Source: Opitutaceae bacterium (GTDB taxonomy: Bacteria > Verrucomicrobiota > Verrucomicrobiia > Opitutales > Opitutaceae). From it: a stretch of DNA of 8,185 nucleotides. Under the pieces are notes generated by a model. It did no database searches, had not been told where the DNA came from, and worked only from the letters and a program-made list of their open reading frames with translations. The position numbers and the translations under genes are program-made. Shown here one piece after another: positions 1-6,161 of this stretch. The stretch's first letter is position 1; each line of letters opens with the position of its first letter. Where the stretch lies: NCBI GenBank assembly GCA_029979145.1, contig JAPOIC010000082.1:1-8185 (forward strand), given 5' to 3'.

Positions 1-31
1 CCTGGAGCGCCGGTCGGAATTTCGTCATCGA

Positions 32-46
32 CCTTGGCGTCCAAGG
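32..46. repeat. Short perfect inverted repeat downstream of the sigma gene
   Basis: CCTTGG and CCAAGG flank a three-base centre, about 20 bases past the frame-corrected stop of the sigma gene. It could form a small hairpin in the 3' end of that transcript. No T-run follows on the minus strand, so it is not a convincing intrinsic terminator. Confidence 0.3.
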
Positions 47-64
47 GTGGGCTGCCACCAACAA

Positions 65-705
65 TTAGTCCCACTCGTCGTAGAAGTGCGCGGCGCTGCG
101 GGAGCGCTTGCGCACGACCAACGGGTAGGCGGAGAGCTGCGAGCCGACCCAGACGGGCACGACGCGTTGCTCGTCCGCCGCGAGCGGAGCCGGCGCAGCC
201 GGGCGAGCGCCGCCTGCACCGATGAAGCGGTGTCGTCCCGGGCGGCCGACTCCGCCGGACAAGTCGCGGCGGGGTCGGGCAGCTCGAGGCGCATGCCGTC
301 GGCCGCGCCGTCGAGCGGGATCTCGTCGACGGTGGCGAAGCGGTTGGCTTCGCGCACGGCGCCGATGGTGAGTCCCGTCTCGGCGGCCACCTCGAAGTCG
401 GCGGGGTCGCGCCCGAGCCGGCCGGGGAGGTCGGGAGGGGCGCGGGTGGCAGGTTTCACACGGGTGCGGGTCCGGCGCGACAGGGGGTCGAGCATGGCGC
501 CGCGGACGCGGGTGTGGCAGTAAGGCTGGGCCTCATTGGCCGGCCCGTCGAAACGCATGAGTGCCTCGACCAGCGCGACCTTGCCGGCACTCGCGAGGTC
601 TTCGCGCGAAACATGTGCAGGCAAGCGGCGGCCCAGCTGCCGGAGCACGCAGTCCACGACGGACAGTGTCTCGAGCAAGGGAGGTTCGGTATGGTGTGAG
701 GTCAT
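65..705 (-). CDS. FliA/WhiG-like sigma-70 family RNA polymerase sigma factor, apparently frameshifted
   Basis: Sigma factors of the FliA (sigma-28) group direct RNA polymerase to alternative promoters, often for motility genes. From the ATG at 705, residues about 12-80 match region 2 (LPAHVSREDLASAGKVALVE, then RVRGAMLD), and residues about 93-125 match region 3 (GRLGRDPADFEVAAETGL). Around residue 166 (AALARL) region 4 should begin. The initial frame then becomes low-complexity Ser/Arg/Thr with mixed third bases, ending at 25. The frame one base back instead reads LAADEQRVVPVWVG and ends HFYDEWD at the stop 65-67, with G or C at essentially every third position and a region-4-like EQRVV. A one-base deletion near 175-195, or a sequencing error, explains this. 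An upstream GTG at 762 merely translates the terminator hairpin, so I prefer 705. No clear ribosome binding site. Region 4 is poorly conserved even after frame correction. Family is fairly sure; functionality is doubtful. Confidence 0.72.
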
Positions 706-746
706 GGGGGCTTGGTTTGCGGGTCCCCCGGAAGCGGCCTCTCTAG

Positions 747-778
747 AAAACAAAAAAACCACTTCCGGGTGGAAGTGG
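747..778 (-). terminator. Intrinsic terminator in the leader of the sigma gene
   Basis: CCACTTCC (759-766) and GGAAGTGG (771-778) form a perfect 8-bp stem with a four-base loop. On the minus strand the stem is followed at once by seven T, a G and four T (758 down to 747), the classic intrinsic terminator form. No comparable T-run follows on the plus strand, so it acts on minus-strand transcription only. No credible minus-strand gene lies directly upstream. It sits 42 bases before the sigma ATG, which is where an attenuator would be, or where a small RNA would end. Confidence 0.75.
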
Positions 779-825
779 GTCGGCGGCTAAAGTCAGTTAG
801 CTCGGCTCAGTGGACACCACTTCCC
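759..825 (-). promoter_or_regulatory. Candidate transcription attenuator (terminator/antiterminator switch)
   Basis: A second copy of the terminator arm is present upstream in the minus-strand leader. Plus-strand CCACTTCC at 817-824 gives GGAAGTGG in the RNA, able to pair over 8 bp with the CCACTTCC that forms the terminator's 5' arm (778-771). The two pairings exclude each other. The same upstream copy can also be masked by a local hairpin (AGTGG 809-813 with CCACT 817-821), giving a third state. A further hairpin (GCTAA 786-790 with TTAGC 797-801) lies between them. This is the layout of a riboswitch, protein-controlled or translation-coupled attenuator. It matches no riboswitch consensus I know. 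The pairings are seen; the regulation is inferred. Confidence 0.42.
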
Positions 826-1190
826 AGGTTGAAATTCCAACCGTTCGTAAGAACGGCCGGAATCTGCGCACGACGATCGGAACGCACGGCGACGCCGAGG
901 CACTCCGCGGTCGGGCGGAAGGTTATATAGGCGTGGACGTGGTTGATCATAGTGGGGGGTGATGATTAGACGACACCCGGTGATACGGCCATCGCCCCAC
1001 CAAGATCAATGCCGGGACCAAAAGAATTCGAAAAAAGTTTGGGCCACCCTTTGTCCGTGCCCCTTGCCGACGAATCGGGCCGGGCCGTAGTCTTCCGGTC
1101 ATGCCGTTCCCGCCGGAGCCTTTTACCACCGCCCGCCTCACTCGGCCCCACCCCCCGCGACTGCCTCGTCTACGCCAAGGTGCGCTGAGC
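780..1190. other. Gene-poor, hairpin-rich intergenic region
   Basis: About 400 bases with no convincing coding frame: the possible short reading frames have mixed third positions, low-complexity products and no family resemblance. Visible structure includes GGTTG/CAACC (827-831/838-842), CCGTTC-GTAA-GAACGG (841-856), whose plus-strand loop is a GNRA tetraloop, a long imperfect hairpin at 943-1009, and CCAAA/TTTGG (1018-1022/1038-1042) around an A-rich stretch. A minus-strand TATATA (924-929) could be a -10 element for a leader of about 210 bases, but I see no good -35. It may be the 5' leader of the sigma gene, or encode a small RNA ending at the terminator at 747-778. Confidence 0.4.
943..1009. 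repeat. Long imperfect inverted repeat (hairpin)
   Basis: The left arm contains TTGATC (943-948), TGGGG (953-957) and GATG (961-964). The right arm has their complements in reverse order: CATC (990-993), CCCCA (995-999) and GATCAA (1004-1009). This gives 15 paired bases in three helices with small internal loops and a 25-base apical loop. Either strand could fold this way. Its role is unknown. Confidence 0.5.
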
Positions 1191-1195
1191 AATTA

Positions 1196-1269
1196 GTAAC
1201 GTATTACGTTACAAACGGCTTACTCCCGGCGGTGTCAGGGGCCCGCGGGTTTGTAATATAATACGTTAC
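1196..1269. promoter_or_regulatory. Paired palindromic operator-like sites in inverted orientation
   Basis: Site 1 has a perfect 17-bp palindrome, GTAACGTA-T-TACGTTAC (1196-1212), followed by AAAC. Site 2 (1249-1269) reads as the reverse complement of site 1 over 21 positions with only two differences. The sites are separated by 32 GC-rich bases, while they themselves are strikingly AT-rich for this genome. Odd-centred palindromes repeated like this are typical of dimeric helix-turn-helix repressor operators. Site 2 also contains a promoter -10 element. No regulator gene is in the window except the sigma factor, so the binding protein is unknown. Confidence 0.6.
1233..1262 (+). promoter_or_regulatory. 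Putative promoter for the DUF2007 gene
   Basis: A perfect TATAAT lies at 1257-1262 inside the second operator-like site. The best -35 candidate, TGTCAG at 1233-1238, is poor, with 18 bases of spacing. Transcription would start near 1269, giving a leader of about 55 bases before the ATG at 1325. A protein bound at the palindromes would cover this -10. Confidence 0.45.
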
Positions 1270-1324
1270 TTACGGTCGCGCATCGGAGGTCGCCTTTGGC
1301 CGCGGAACACGATGGATACAGCCC

Positions 1325-1552
1325 ATGGTCACGATTGCGCACTGCTCGAGTCTGGATGAAGCGTTGCTTTTGAAGTCGATGCTCGAGTCCGGCGGGATCG
1401 CGGCGGAGGTCCCGGATGAACACGCGGCGCATATCGCCCCGCCCTATGTCCTCATGACCGGCGGAGTCCGCCTGCAGGTGCCGGACGAGGACGAGGCGGA
1501 CGCCCGCGCCCTGCTGGCCACCACCCGCGACAGCGCCCCGCCGGAAGAGTGA
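1325..1552 (+). CDS. DUF2007-family small protein
   Basis: A 75-residue protein resembling DUF2007, also labelled 'putative signal transducing protein'. The family's true function is not established. Diagnostic features are an opening VTIAHCSSLDEALLLKSMLE (a beta strand, then a helix), a central IAAEVPDEH, and a closing GGVRLQVPDEDEADARALL strand-helix unit. Together these suggest a compact ferredoxin-like fold similar to regulatory ACT-type domains. No signal peptide or membrane segment, so cytoplasmic. The ATG has only a weak GGA upstream. It lies directly downstream of the paired operator-like sites and their TATAAT, so it is the most likely target of that regulation. The gap to the next gene is 57 bases and contains a hairpin, so co-transcription with 1610-2254 is possible but not certain. 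Confidence 0.85.
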   Translation: MVTIAHCSSLDEALLLKSMLESGGIAAEVPDEHAAHIAPPYVLMTGGVRLQVPDEDEADARALLATTRDSAPPEE

Positions 1553-1576
1553 AGCCCAGTCGCGGCTTGCGACGCG

Positions 1577-1603
1577 GGTCCCGGCACGCATGGTAACGGG
1601 ACC
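1577..1603 (+). promoter_or_regulatory. Hairpin immediately before the lipoprotein start codon
   Basis: GGTCCCG (1577-1583) and CGGGACC (1597-1603) form a perfect 7-bp stem with a 13-base loop, ending six bases before the ATG at 1610. The 3' arm covers the only Shine-Dalgarno-like purines (GGGA 1598-1601), so the stem could reduce translation initiation. A smaller stem, GTCGC/GCGAC (1559-1563/1569-1573), precedes it. No T-run follows, so it is not a terminator. Confidence 0.35.
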
Positions 1604-1609
1604 ACCCCG

Positions 1610-2254
1610 ATGAAACCGCTGTTCGTCTCCTTGCTCGCCGGCGTGCTGCTCGCCGGCTGCTCCTCCGCCTACTACGGCGCCATGGATAAAGCCGGCTTTG
1701 CCAAGCGCGACATCCTCGTCAGCCGCGTCGAGAAAGCCCAAGGCGCCCAGGAGGAGGCCAAGGTGCAGTTTGCCACCGCCCTCGACGCGTTTCTTGCGGT
1801 GACCAAGGTCGACGGCGGCCAACTCAAGGCGAAATACGACGAGCTGAACAACCAGCTGAAGGACTGCGAATCCCGCGCCAAGGAGGTCAATGACCGCATC
1901 GCCGCCATCGACGACGTGGCCGAGGCGCTTTTCACAGATTGGGGCAACGAGCTCGCGCTCTACACCAACGCCGCGTTGCGCACCCAGAGCCAGCAGCAGC
2001 TTGGCGCCACGCGCCAGCGCTACGCCCAGCTCATGGCCGCCATGCGCTCGGCCGCGGCGCGGATGGATCCCATCCTCGCCAACTTTCGCGACCAAGTCCT
2101 GTTTCTGAAGCACAACCTCAACGCCCAGGCACTCCGCTCGCTCGACTCCATGTCCCGCGCCCTTCAGGGCGACATCGCCAACCTCATCCGCGACATGGAG
2201 AAGTCCATTCGCGAGGCCGACGCCTTCATCCGCGAGATGAAGACCACCGGCTGA
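1610..2254 (+). CDS. DUF2959 family coiled-coil lipoprotein
   Basis: A 214-residue predicted lipoprotein. Residues 1-17 form a lipoprotein signal peptide with lipobox LAGC; the cleaved product starts at Cys17. Ser follows at +2, favouring the outer membrane. The mature part begins SAYYGAMDKAGFAKRDILVS, the characteristic start of DUF2959 proteins, and keeps other family blocks: VDGGQLKAKYDELN, VAEALFTDWGNEL and FRDQVLFLKHNLNAQAL. The rest is charged, heptad-like and almost wholly helical, consistent with a long coiled coil; length is normal for the family. The family's function is unknown. Only 13 bases separate it from the S9 peptidase, suggesting one transcript. The family call is confident; an envelope role is inferred from the signal alone. 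Confidence 0.9.
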   Translation: MKPLFVSLLAGVLLAGCSSAYYGAMDKAGFAKRDILVSRVEKAQGAQEEAKVQFATALDAFLAVTKVDGGQLKAKYDELNNQLKDCESRAKEVNDRIAAIDDVAEALFTDWGNELALYTNAALRTQSQQQLGATRQRYAQLMAAMRSAAARMDPILANFRDQVLFLKHNLNAQALRSLDSMSRALQGDIANLIRDMEKSIREADAFIREMKTTG

Positions 2255-2267
2255 ATCGGCGCGGCTC

Positions 2268-5126
2268 ATGCCGGGACTCCTCCGTCTCCGTATCGCGGGC
2301 CTCATCGCCTGCCTGCTCCCACTCGGGCTGTTTGCCGCCAAGCGGCCGCTGACGTGGGACGACTTTGACCCGTGGCGCAGTTTCAACACGCCGACGCTCT
2401 CGCGTGACGGCCAGTGGCTGGCCTACAGCGACATGCCGGCGAAGGGCGACGGGGTGGTCGTGGCGCGCAACGTGTCCACCGGACGGGAAATTCGCGTGCC
2501 GGTTGGAGAAACCCCCGCCCTGCCCTTTCCCCAGCCACCCAGCGCCACCGGCCGCGCCTCGACTCCGCAAACCGTGGGGCTGCTTTTCACCGGTGACAGC
2601 CGATTCCTGCTCAGCTCCACCTTTCCCGCCGCCCCGGCGATGAAGGACGCCCGCCTCGCGGGCAAGGAAGCCGAAGCCGGCCGCCAGCGCGGCCTCGCGA
2701 TCATGAATCTCGCCACCGGGCGCAGCGAAATAATCCCCGGCGTCAAATCCACCCAAACCGCCCACACCGGCAGCTGGATCGCCTACCTGCTCGATCCCGC
2801 CGCCCTGCCGCCTTCGCGCCGGCACGCCGACTCCAAACACGGCTCGCGGTTGGTGCTGCGGGAGCTCGGCACACAACGCGAACGCTCCTTCGACGACGTC
2901 ACGGAATTCACCCTCGCCCGCGACGCCCGCACGCTGGTTTTTGCCGTAAGCGGCGCCAGTCCGCAGCGCAACGGCGTCTATGTCTACTCGCTGGGCGCTT
3001 GGTCCTCGCCCACGCCGATCCTGCGCGGGCCGGGTCGCTACGTGAAGCTGGCGTGGAATCACGACCAGACGAAACTCGCGTTCCTGGCCACACACGGTGA
3101 CGCGCGGAAGGCGGCCTCGCAGTTTCAGGCCTGGCTCTGGCACCGCGGTGACGACGAGGCGTCATGGGCCGTCGGTTCACGCACGCCTGGTCTGCCCGCG
3201 GGTCTCGCTGTCAGCGAACACGCCGCGCCGACCTTCTCGCTCGACGGGGGCAAGCTCTATCTCGGCACCCGGCCGATCCAGCCAAAGGAAAAAGCGGCTG
3301 TGCGGGACCCGGCCGACAAGGTCACCGCCGAACTCTGGAGCTGGACGGACGGCCTCGTGCAACCCCGGCAAGCCGTGCTCGCGGCGGCCGAGCGCCGGCG
3401 CACCGATGCGGGGGTGTTCGACTTGGTCACGCGCCGTTTCACGCCGATCGGCGATGACGTGCTGCGGGATGTGAAATTTTCCGACGACGGCCGGCGCGCC
3501 CTCGCGCTGGACGAAACGCCCTACCTGCGCGAACGCGACTACGATGGCACCTATGCCGACGTCTACGTGATCGACACCAGCACGGGTGAACGCCGGTTGG
3601 TGGTGCGCAAATTGCGCGGCCGTTCCGGTGACGAGGGCCTGCCCTCCATCGCGTTTGCTCCGGACGGCGAACACGCCGCCTATTATGCGGACCTCCATTG
3701 GCACGCGGTGAACCTCACCACCGGGCTCGATCGCAATCTTACCGCCGGACTCGCCGTCGCCTTCCATAACGAGCAGAATGACGAACCTGAACCGGCCTCT
3801 GCCTACGGGTGGGCCGGCTGGATCAATGACAGCCTCTCGTTTGTGGCCTATGATCGTTACGACGCCTGGCAGCTGTTCACCGACGGCCGCGCCCCGCGCA
3901 ACCTCACCGGCGGCCATGGCCGGGCCCAGGACCTCGTGCTCCGCGTGCAAAACATCAGCGTGCGTGAGGAAGGCGACACGGAGCGCGGCCTCGACCCGGC
4001 CGCGCCGTTGATCCTGCGGGGTGAGCACGAGTTCACCCACGCCAGCGGCTTTTTCCGTCACGGTTTTACCGCCGAGGGCGAGCCCGCGCGCCTGCTGTGG
4101 GGGGAGTGCCAATACCGCTACGCAGGCCGCGCGGTGGAAGCGAACCGGGTGCTGCTCACGCTTTCACGGTTTGATGAGTTTCCGGACTACTGGATCACCA
4201 ACGACGATTTCAACCCGCCGCAAAAAGTCTCGTCGGGCGGCGCTCAGCTGGAGCCCTTCGACTGGGGCACCGCCGAGCTGATTTCCTACCAGAACTCCGC
4301 CGGCGTCCCGCTGCAGGGCCTGCTCTACAAGCCGGCCAATTTCGATCCGGCGAAGAAATACCCGCTCATCGTCTACACCTACGAGCGGCTCTCGCAGATC
4401 GTGCACAATTTCTTCCCGCCCGTTTTCGGTTCGAACATCAACTTCCCCTACTACACCAGCAACGGTTACTGCGTCTACCTGACGGACATCGCCTACACCG
4501 AGGGCGCACCCGGCCCCAGCGCGCTGGACTCCGTGAACGCTGCGCTCGATGCCGTGATCGCCCGCGGCTTCGTCGACGAAAACCGGCTCGGCATTCAAGG
4601 TTCGTCGTGGGGCGGGTATCAGTCGGTTTATCTCGTCACGCAGACCGATCGTTTCCGCGCCGCCGAAGCCGGTTCGCCCGTGGGCAACATGACCAGCGCC
4701 TACGGCGGCATTCGCTGGGGCTCCGGCCAGCCGCGGCTCTTTCAATACGAAAAAACGCAGAGCCGCATCGGCGCCCGCCTGACCGACCGGCCCGACCTCT
4801 TCCTCGCCAATTCCCCGGTGTTTCACGTGCAGAACGTCAACACGCCGGTCCTGCTCATGCACAACGACGGCGACGGCGCGGTGCCATGGGAGCAATCCAT
4901 CGAGCTCTTCCTCGCGCTGCGCCGGCACAAAAAGCCGGTCTGGTTTTTCAATTATCCGAAGGAAGGCCACGGCCTCATCCGCTACGCCAACCGCCGCGAC
5001 TTCAACCATCGCATGTGGCAATTCTTCGAGCACTACCTGCGCGACGCGCCCGCTCCCGCGTGGCTCACCGACGGCATCCCCTACGTCGACCGTGAGGCGG
5101 AGAAGCTGCGTTTTGAGGACAACTAG
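2268..5126 (+). CDS. Secreted S9 family (prolyl oligopeptidase) serine peptidase
   Basis: A 952-residue peptidase of the prolyl oligopeptidase family, expected to hydrolyse short peptides in the periplasm or outside the cell. Residues 1-24 form a signal peptide, probably cut after LFAA. An internal LIAC (Cys15) resembles a lipobox but sits mid-hydrophobic core, so I favour signal peptidase I. After WDDFDPWRSFNTPTLSRDGQ comes a long beta-propeller-like region (about 30-660) with repeated SxDG or APDG blade motifs. The alpha/beta-hydrolase domain covers about 665-935. The triad is visible: Ser780 in GSSWGGY, Asp869 in HNDGDGAVPW and His901 in EGHGL. Size and layout match the long S9 peptidases common in Bacteroidetes and Verrucomicrobia. 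Substrate preference cannot be read from sequence. No good ribosome binding site precedes the ATG. Likely co-transcribed with the DUF2959 lipoprotein. Its stop shares CTAG with the opposing methyltransferase. Confidence 0.93.
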   Translation: MPGLLRLRIAGLIACLLPLGLFAAKRPLTWDDFDPWRSFNTPTLSRDGQWLAYSDMPAKGDGVVVARNVSTGREIRVPVGETPALPFPQPPSATGRASTPQTVGLLFTGDSRFLLSSTFPAAPAMKDARLAGKEAEAGRQRGLAIMNLATGRSEIIPGVKSTQTAHTGSWIAYLLDPAALPPSRRHADSKHGSRLVLRELGTQRERSFDDVTEFTLARDARTLVFAVSGASPQRNGVYVYSLGAWSSPTPILRGPGRYVKLAWNHDQTKLAFLATHGDARKAASQFQAWLWHRGDDEASWAVGSRTPGLPAGLAVSEHAAPTFSLDGGKLYLGTRPIQPKEKAAVRDPADKVTAELWSWTDGLVQPRQAVLAAAERRRTDAGVFDLVTRRFTPIGDDVLRDVKFSDDGRRALALDETPYLRERDYDGTYADVYVIDTSTGERRLVVRKLRGRSGDEGLPSIAFAPDGEHAAYYADLHWHAVNLTTGLDRNLTAGLAVAFHNEQNDEPEPASAYGWAGWINDSLSFVAYDRYDAWQLFTDGRAPRNLTGGHGRAQDLVLRVQNISVREEGDTERGLDPAAPLILRGEHEFTHASGFFRHGFTAEGEPARLLWGECQYRYAGRAVEANRVLLTLSRFDEFPDYWITNDDFNPPQKVSSGGAQLEPFDWGTAELISYQNSAGVPLQGLLYKPANFDPAKKYPLIVYTYERLSQIVHNFFPPVFGSNINFPYYTSNGYCVYLTDIAYTEGAPGPSALDSVNAALDAVIARGFVDENRLGIQGSSWGGYQSVYLVTQTDRFRAAEAGSPVGNMTSAYGGIRWGSGQPRLFQYEKTQSRIGARLTDRPDLFLANSPVFHVQNVNTPVLLMHNDGDGAVPWEQSIELFLALRRHKKPVWFFNYPKEGHGLIRYANRRDFNHRMWQFFEHYLRDAPAPAWLTDGIPYVDREAEKLRFEDN

Positions 5127-5734
5127 CCCGTCGCTGCCGGCCGCTGAACGATCAGGTAAAGGTGCTTTTCCGGCCACTGGTCGTATTCCAAGTGCCGGCA
5201 GACGCAGCCTGCGCGAGCGATCCACGCCAGCAGGTTCGGGATGCCCGGCGCCGCGTGATACAGCGGCTGGCCCATGCAGGGATTGGTCACGTCGCCAGGC
5301 TCATCCACGCCGCCGGTAGTAAAGATCAAGACGCCGCCCTGGTTCAGCGCCGCCAGAACCTTGGTCATCATCGCCTCCTGCCGGGCCAGCGGCACATGCC
5401 AGATGCTGTCCCACCCGGTGATGAAATCATACCCGTGGGGAAAGTCCCACTCGCAGATGTCGGCCTGATAAAATGTCAGGTCCGGATGCCGCGCCTTCGC
5501 CAAGCGGATCATCGCCGACGAAATATCCAAACCCTCCACCGCCAATCCTTCCGCGCTCAACAAATCGATGAGTCGCCCGCTACTGCCACAACCGAGGTCA
5601 ATGGCCGACCCTTTCGTTTGCAGGAACTGCAAGGCGCGCCGATGCTGGGCGATGCCATTCTCGCGATTGAATTCCTTGCCGCGCCAGAACCCGGCAATTT
5701 GGTCGTAGCTTTGAGCGGTTTCCTGCGGCGTCAT
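5123..5734 (-). CDS. Class I SAM-dependent methyltransferase
   Basis: A 203-residue Rossmann-fold methyltransferase. Motif I is AIDLGCGSSG (residues 44-53), the acidic residue for the SAM ribose is Asp70 in VEGLDIS, Asp92 follows in YQADICEWDF, and a motif IV-like FITGWDSIWHV lies at 104-114. The late strand GGVLIFTTGG (133-142) is typical of this class. The segment MTPQETAQSYDQIAGFW is a usual N-terminus for small stand-alone members, so I start at the ATG at 5734; the frame extends upstream but reads as low-complexity sequence overlapping the next gene. The methyl acceptor cannot be inferred, and a small molecule is as likely as a protein. It lies 16 bases downstream of 5751-6065 on the same strand, probably one operon. 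It converges with the S9 peptidase with overlapping stop codons. Confidence 0.88.
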   Translation of the reverse strand: MTPQETAQSYDQIAGFWRGKEFNRENGIAQHRRALQFLQTKGSAIDLGCGSSGRLIDLLSAEGLAVEGLDISSAMIRLAKARHPDLTFYQADICEWDFPHGYDFITGWDSIWHVPLARQEAMMTKVLAALNQGGVLIFTTGGVDEPGDVTNPCMGQPLYHAAPGIPNLLAWIARAGCVCRHLEYDQWPEKHLYLIVQRPAATG

Positions 5735-5750
5735 GGGCGGAGTCGGAAAT

Positions 5751-6065
5751 TCAGGCGTCCTCGGCAAAGCTGACCTTGAAATCCGTGATGCTGTGCAGGA
5801 GCTGGGCGTGTGGTCCCTCGTGCACGCGGTTGGCGGCGCGCATGAATGCCATGGCGGTATCGAACTCCGCCTGGGTGGGAAAATCCACGATCGCCTGAAA
5901 CCGCGGCAGGCCGGTGAAACTGGCGGCATCGGTCACGCGCAGCAGCCGGTAGCCCGGTAGGTTTTGCTCGCGTTGCAACCAGCTCAGAAACCCATGCGCA
6001 GCCTCCACCAATTCCCCCTCAGTCACGCCGTCCTTGGGGCTGAAAAACACGCTATAGGCCATCAT
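5751..6065 (-). CDS. Small conserved-looking protein, probable dimeric alpha/beta-barrel fold
   Basis: A 104-residue protein I do not recognise with certainty. It opens with a strand (MAYSVFFSPKDGV), then a helix (ELVEAAHGFLSWLQREQ), a strand (GYRLLRVTD), another strand (FQAIVDFPTQAEFDTAM) running into a helix, and a final strand (SITDFKVSFAEDA). This beta-alpha-beta-beta-alpha-beta order is typical of ferredoxin-like dimeric alpha/beta barrels such as ABM or EthD-type proteins, and the length resembles DUF6614, a tentative match. No signal peptide or membrane segment. Two adjacent ATG codons (6065 and 6062) compete as start. Third positions are G/C-rich, supporting a real gene. It is first in a likely two-gene unit with the methyltransferase. 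Confidence 0.72.
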   Translation of the reverse strand: MMAYSVFFSPKDGVTEGELVEAAHGFLSWLQREQNLPGYRLLRVTDAASFTGLPRFQAIVDFPTQAEFDTAMAFMRAANRVHEGPHAQLLHSITDFKVSFAEDA

Positions 6066-6161
6066 CGCGGCTAGGGCCTACCATGAGATTCGCGCGAGGA
6101 ACAGCGCGGAACAATATGGCTCCACAGTCACTCGCCTTCGTTCGCTCGGGCCATAAACACC

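Noticed and set aside
25..762. Sigma gene read as one uninterrupted frame from GTG 762 to the stop at 25
   Set aside because: The first residues translate the terminator's T-run, and the last 50 or so lack third-position G/C bias and any sigma resemblance.
796..842. tRNA-like stretch (TTAGCTCGGCTCAGTGG, then GGTTGAAATTCCAACC)
   Set aside because: The D-arm and T-arm resemblance is superficial: no acceptor stem, no standard anticodon stem, and the T-loop lacks TTCRA. At best a decayed remnant.
780..930. Cobalamin, TPP, SAM or cyclic-di-GMP riboswitch in the minus-strand leader
   Set aside because: I compared from memory the conserved cores of these classes; none is present beyond short chance matches.
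947..1192. 81-codon minus-strand reading frame upstream of the sigma gene
   Set aside because: Basic, Gly/Arg-rich low-complexity product with no family resemblance, crossing the hairpin at 943-1009; typical chance frame in GC-rich DNA.
1235..2389. Long minus-strand frame opposite the DUF2007 and lipoprotein genes (also 2226-3143, 3177-4112, 4164-5225)
   Set aside because: Antisense shadows of clearly identified plus-strand genes, common where G/C is fixed at third positions.
5735..5929. N-terminal extension of the methyltransferase frame
   Set aside because: Low-complexity Pro/Arg/Ser sequence overlapping the well-formed small gene at 5751-6065; the ATG at 5734 gives a complete methyltransferase.
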